DNA of 5,014 nt from Ferruginibacter sp. (GTDB taxonomy: Bacteria > Bacteroidota > Bacteroidia > Chitinophagales > Chitinophagaceae), in assembly GCA_025352435.1 (NCBI GenBank), contig JANXTN010000263.1, positions 1 to 5,014 of the forward strand, in the 5' to 3' direction. Shown piece by piece: positions 1 to 5,014 of the stretch (its first letter is position 1; every line of letters starts with the position of its first letter). A program made the translations under genes and the position numbers. Under the pieces are notes generated by a model that saw only the letters and a program-made list of their open reading frames with translations, was not told the DNA's origin and did no database searches.

Positions 1-548
<548 letters not shown>

Positions 549-640
549 CGGAAAATGTGTGCAAAAATGGCAGAGTACTATAAATGTTGCGTTTAACATA
601 AAGTAATCCACAGTGCTCATTAAGTTTCTTACAAAGTTTA

Positions 641-656
641 TTGAATGAAGATTCAA
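641..656 (-). terminator. Weak AT-rich hairpin downstream of gtrA, possible terminator
   Basis: TTGAAT and ATTCAA are perfect 6-bp complements around a 4-nt loop, starting 12 nt after the gtrA stop codon. The stem is AT-rich (one G-C pair) and is not followed by a clear T-tract on the minus strand, so it is a poor intrinsic terminator by the usual criteria. Its only support is position and symmetry. Confidence 0.2.
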
Positions 657-668
657 AAGAACCGCTTA

Positions 669-1133
669 TTAGTTTTTAAAAGTAAAATGCTTCTGTGTTA
701 AATAACTAAGCGTAACAATTATCACTGTCGTCATAACCTGCGCAGTAAAAGCTTCTAAATGCCAAGCTTCGACAAAAAGCTTCAGCAAAAAATAATTGAC
801 TACCAGGTTTAAAAAAAAGGAAAGAAAATATCGAAACAGCTGAACCCTGCCTCGCATGATAGAGGATGTAAAAACTACATATTTATTAAGAAAAAAACCT
901 ACTAAAAAACTGCCAATAAAGGATATGCCTAATGCAGCATTGTGCTGCTTTAAAATTATTAAGCCAAAATCTGCGGTTTCTTTGGTAAAAATGTAGTGGA
1001 TACAAATGTAGTAAACCGTAAGTCCCATCAAAGTATTCCCACCACCGCAGGCAGCATAACGAAAGGTCTGTAGCGGCATCAGCCTTTTAAATGGCGGATA
1101 AAAAAAATCAATAATATTACTAAGAAACGTCAA
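669..1133 (-). CDS. GtrA-family four-helix membrane protein (start moved to TTG at 1131-1133)
   Basis: GtrA-family proteins are small inner-membrane proteins, thought to move or help move undecaprenyl- or polyprenyl-linked sugars during cell-surface polysaccharide modification. The proposed 154-residue protein has a short amphipathic start ending in IIDFFYPPFKRLMPLQTFRYAACGG, the form I recall for Bacteroidota GtrA proteins. Four hydrophobic segments follow at about residues 27-49, 65-87, 100-121 and 127-147. The usual loops are present: LNKYVVF near the end of helix 2, RGRVQLFRYF before helix 3, and SYLTQKHFTF at the C-terminus. The frame stays open upstream to a GTG at 1254-1256, but residues added there are a translation of the 7-bp repeat array and lack family character. 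The internal ATG at 1077-1079 would remove the conserved IIDFFYPPF block. The TTG at 1131-1133 is preceded by an A-rich stretch and gives a typical length, so I prefer it. The family is solid; the start is an inference. The substrate cannot be told, since no glycosyltransferase gene lies nearby. Confidence 0.8.
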   Translation of the reverse strand: MTFLSNIIDFFYPPFKRLMPLQTFRYAACGGGNTLMGLTVYYICIHYIFTKETADFGLIILKQHNAALGISFIGSFLVGFFLNKYVVFTSSIMRGRVQLFRYFLSFFLNLVVNYFLLKLFVEAWHLEAFTAQVMTTVIIVTLSYLTQKHFTFKN

Positions 1134-1170
1134 TGGGAATTTGAGATTTTTTTTATTTGAAATTGTTCTT

Positions 1171-1254
1171 TGACGAAAGACCAAGGACGATGGACCATGA
1201 ACGACGGACCACGGAAGAGAGACAACGGATGATGGATCAAGGACGATCAACCAC
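1171..1254. repeat. Degenerate 7-bp tandem repeat array, consensus GGACNAY, 12 units
   Basis: Twelve consecutive heptads run without any indel: TGACGAA, AGACCAA, GGACGAT, GGACCAT, GAACGAC, GGACCAC, GGAAGAG, AGACAAC, GGATGAT, GGATCAA, GGACGAT, CAACCAC. Position 3 and position 6 are A in all twelve units, while the other positions drift. On the minus strand the unit reads RTNGTCC. The array lies 37 bp upstream of the proposed gtrA start. Translated in the gtrA frame it gives a low-complexity peptide with PSS and WSVVHGPSS-like segments, which is probably not made. Heptad arrays of this sort are known from cyanobacteria (STRR sequences), and I recall similar ones between genes in Bacteroidota. 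No function can be assigned from the sequence. Confidence 0.85.
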
Positions 1255-1273
1255 ACTTTATTTTGTCTCTACA

Positions 1274-3001
<1,728 letters not shown>

Positions 3002-3012
3002 CTAAATGGGCG

Positions 3013-3020
3013 CAAAAGTA
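3013..3020 (-). promoter_or_regulatory. Candidate Bacteroidota -7 box for the ABC-F gene
   Basis: Read on the minus strand, TACTTTTG matches the Bacteroidota -7 consensus TAnnTTTG at every fixed base. It ends 17 nt before the ATG at 2995, so transcription would start only about 10-13 nt upstream of the start codon. No good TTTG -33 element sits at 19-21 bp; the nearest is a TATG at 23 bp. The box is convincing in form and position, but unproven without its partner. Confidence 0.45.
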
Positions 3021-3157
3021 CCAATAAAAAGAATTTAAGTGTGCATATATTAAAGATCAACAAAAATATTTTTAGGAAAAAGACAAATATCAGACTCATT
3101 TTTTTCATTTGAAGTATTACCAAATCAGTGCCATTAGGGTTTTTATATTCTTTTCAT

Positions 3158-3165
3158 TATTTTTG
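3158..3165 (+). promoter_or_regulatory. Candidate Bacteroidota -7 box for argS, giving an almost leaderless mRNA
   Basis: TATTTTTG matches TAnnTTTG fully. A TTAG at 3134-3137, one base from the TTTG -33 element, lies exactly 20 bp upstream. The box ends only 5 nt before the argS ATG, so transcription from it would begin at or within a few bases of the start codon. That is either a near-leaderless transcript or a sign that the match is chance in a T-rich stretch. No alternative box stood out between 2996 and 3157 on this strand. Confidence 0.3.
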
Positions 3166-3170
3166 AACAC

Positions 3171-4955
3171 ATGAGTATTGTAAAAAAGTTACAGGCGGCT
3201 GTAGTAAATAGTTTAACTAACCTTTATAACCAACCCTTTACAGACAAAGATTTTCAAATAAATCAAACAAAGCCTGAATTTGAGGGCGATTATACTGTAG
3301 TACTATTCTCTTTATTAAAGGCAACCAAAAAAAGCCCCGAAGAATTAGGTCAGCAACTTGGCAGCGAATTACTTCAAACTGAGCCGGAGATTTTCGTCAG
3401 TTTCAATATCATTAAAGGATTTTTAAATATAGTAGTAGCAGATGGCTATTGGTTAAAGTTGGTGACGAAACATTACGAAGATGTATGTTTTGGTAAACAT
3501 GCACTGAATGGCAAAAAAGTAATGGTCGAATATTCTTCTCCGAACACAAACAAACCGATTCACCTTGGGCATTTGAGAAATAATTTTTTAGGATGGTCAG
3601 TTGCAGAAATTTTAAAAGCCTGCGGCTACAAAGTATTTAAAAGCTGTATCGTAAATGATAGGGGCATTCATATCTGCAAAAGTATGATTGCCTGGCAAAT
3701 GTTTGCCGACGGCGCTACCCCACAAATTACCGGCACTAAAGGAGATCATTTTGTGGGTGAATATTATGTAAAATTTAATGATGAATACAAATTACAAGTA
3801 GCAGACCTTGTTGCAAAAGGTGTTACACAAAAAGATGCCGAGAAGCAAGCGCCCATTATGTTGGCAACCCAACAAATGCTGCAGGATTGGGAAGCCGGCA
3901 AACCTGAGGTTATTGATTTATGGAAGACAATGAATGGATGGGTGTATGAAGGTTTTGATGTGACTTATAAAAATATTGGAAGTGACTTTGATAAGACCTA
4001 TTATGAGAGCAACACTTATTTACTGGGTAAAAAAATTGTCGAATTAGGCTTAAAAAAAAATGTATTTTATAAAAAAGAAGATGGCAGTGTATGGATAGAT
4101 TTAACTGCTGATGGACTTGATGAAAAACTGGTACTTCGTAAAGATGGTACAAGCGTTTACATAACGCAGGATATAGGATTGGCTCAGCAAAAAAATGATG
4201 AGTATAATATTGATGAAAGCATTTATGTAATTGGTGACGAACAGAATTACCACATGAAAGTGCTGAAATTGATAGCACAAAAATTGGGTGTAGCCGCTGC
4301 AGATGCTATTCATCATTTAAGTTATGGAATGGTAGAACTACCTAGCGGCAAAATGAAAAGTCGTGAAGGCACCGTAGTAGATGCTGATGAGCTGGTAGAT
4401 GAAATGATTAATACTGCACGCAGACATACAGAAGAACTGGGGAAAGTGAAAGACTTTACGAGTGATGAATTAGTGGAATTATATAATACCATTGGGCTCG
4501 GAGCAATGAAGTTTTATTTGCTACGGGTTGACCCCAAAAAGAGAATGATTTTTAACCCAGAAGAAAGTATAGATTTTCATGGCTTTACCGGTCCTTTCAT
4601 TCAATATACATATGCAAGAATTCAATCCATATTAAGAAAAATTGGGAAAGAAGAAATGGGCGAAGAATTTTGGATTAATCAAAATCTATTGCCTCTTGAA
4701 AAGCAACTAATTATTTTTCTTGAAAAATACACAAACACTTTAGATCAGGCTGCTTACGAGTTAAACCCTTCCGTAATTGCAAACTACGTTTTTCATTTAT
4801 CCAAAACTTTTAATTCATTCTATGTAGAACATTCCGTGGCCAATGCGGAGACTGAAGAAAAGAAGATATTGCGTATACATATATCCGTTATGACAGCAAC
4901 CGTAATTAAAAGCGCTTTACAACTACTGGGCATTGCTGTACCAGAAAGGATGTAA
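3171..4955 (+). CDS. argS: Arginyl-tRNA synthetase (class I)
   Basis: This enzyme joins arginine to tRNA(Arg) using ATP and, unlike most class I synthetases, needs the tRNA bound to activate the amino acid. The 594-residue product is full length (family about 550-600). The N-terminal additional domain, which contacts the tRNA elbow, covers about 1-85. The catalytic Rossmann fold begins near 115 with YSSPNTNKPIHLGHLRN (121-137), in which H131-L-G-H134 is the HIGH motif. VNDRGIH at 161-167 and YITQDIGLA at 330-338 are further conserved active-site segments. The KMSKS position is occupied by GKMKSREG (393-400), a variant seen in Bacteroidota enzymes as I recall. The anticodon-binding DALR domain starts near 474 with GPFIQYTYARIQSILRK and ends at ALQLLGIAVPERM. 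The ATG at 3171 is the only sensible start and has no Shine-Dalgarno sequence. The gene is divergent from the ABC-F gene, with no sign of T-box or attenuator control in the 175-bp gap. Nothing appears truncated or missing. Confidence 0.98.
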   Translation: MSIVKKLQAAVVNSLTNLYNQPFTDKDFQINQTKPEFEGDYTVVLFSLLKATKKSPEELGQQLGSELLQTEPEIFVSFNIIKGFLNIVVADGYWLKLVTKHYEDVCFGKHALNGKKVMVEYSSPNTNKPIHLGHLRNNFLGWSVAEILKACGYKVFKSCIVNDRGIHICKSMIAWQMFADGATPQITGTKGDHFVGEYYVKFNDEYKLQVADLVAKGVTQKDAEKQAPIMLATQQMLQDWEAGKPEVIDLWKTMNGWVYEGFDVTYKNIGSDFDKTYYESNTYLLGKKIVELGLKKNVFYKKEDGSVWIDLTADGLDEKLVLRKDGTSVYITQDIGLAQQKNDEYNIDESIYVIGDEQNYHMKVLKLIAQKLGVAAADAIHHLSYGMVELPSGKMKSREGTVVDADELVDEMINTARRHTEELGKVKDFTSDELVELYNTIGLGAMKFYLLRVDPKKRMIFNPEESIDFHGFTGPFIQYTYARIQSILRKIGKEEMGEEFWINQNLLPLEKQLIIFLEKYTNTLDQAAYELNPSVIANYVFHLSKTFNSFYVEHSVANAETEEKKILRIHISVMTATVIKSALQLLGIAVPERM

Positions 4956-5014
4956 ACCAACGCAACAGTCATATTAATGATAAAAATCTATTGGATAAAT
5001 TGGATATTCTTCCA

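Noticed and set aside
616..626. Possible CIRCE half-site (ATGAGCACTG on the minus strand) upstream of dnaK
   Set aside because: No second inverted half-site at 9-bp spacing exists, and the match to TTAGCACTC is partial.
3910..4316. Two minus-strand open frames inside argS (3910-4278, 4101-4316)
   Set aside because: They are antisense to the conserved catalytic core of ArgRS and the translations look like complements of coding sequence.
4988..5009. Short direct repeat ATTGGATA with a 9-bp period near the right end
   Set aside because: Only two copies in low-complexity AT-rich sequence; not significant by eye.
4977..5014. ATG followed by 12 open codons to the right edge (reading MIKIYWINWIFF)
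   Set aside because: Too short to tell from chance in AT-rich DNA, and no promoter or ribosome-binding support is visible. It could be the start of a downstream gene, but the window ends.

Overview
The window looks like chromosomal core sequence from an AT-rich Bacteroidota bacterium, probably near the Chitinophagaceae. The evidence is the style of the proteins (a GtrA protein with the FFYPPF...MPLQTFRYAACGGGN N-terminus, a YbiT-type ABC-F protein with a decayed second P-loop, a Bacteroidota-like arginyl-tRNA synthetase), the lack of Shine-Dalgarno sequences before the genes, and TAnnTTTG-type -7 boxes upstream of two of them. The taxonomic placement is inferred from remembered family features, not from a search.

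Layout. Positions 1-502 (minus strand) hold the first 167 codons of dnaK, which runs off the left edge. A 166-bp gap (503-668) follows, with a sigma-54-like motif close to the dnaK start and a small AT-rich inverted repeat just after the gtrA stop. Positions 669-1133 (minus) encode a four-helix GtrA-family membrane protein, most plausibly started at a TTG codon. Positions 1134-1366 form a gap with two different degenerate 7-bp tandem arrays: 1171-1254 (GGACNAY units) and 1274-1370 (NNCCNCT units, partly arranged as 21-bp super-repeats). The second array reaches into the stop codon of the next gene. Positions 1367-2995 (minus) encode a full-length ABC-F ATPase of the YbiT type. A 175-bp divergent promoter region (2996-3170) separates it from argS (3171-4955, plus). 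The last 59 bases hold nothing that can be assigned.

How the genes relate. Three of the four are translation or protein-quality housekeeping genes: the DnaK chaperone, a ribosome-associated ABC-F factor and arginyl-tRNA synthetase. The GtrA protein is an envelope-polysaccharide type function. dnaK, gtrA and ybiT share a strand, but the gaps between them (166 and 233 bp) argue against a tight operon. ybiT and argS are transcribed divergently.

I see no phage, CRISPR, insertion sequence, RNA gene or defence system. The observations most worth a second look are the paired heptad arrays, the one-sided decay of ATP-site motifs in the ABC-F protein, the annotation trap at the gtrA start, and the sigma-54-like motif upstream of dnaK.
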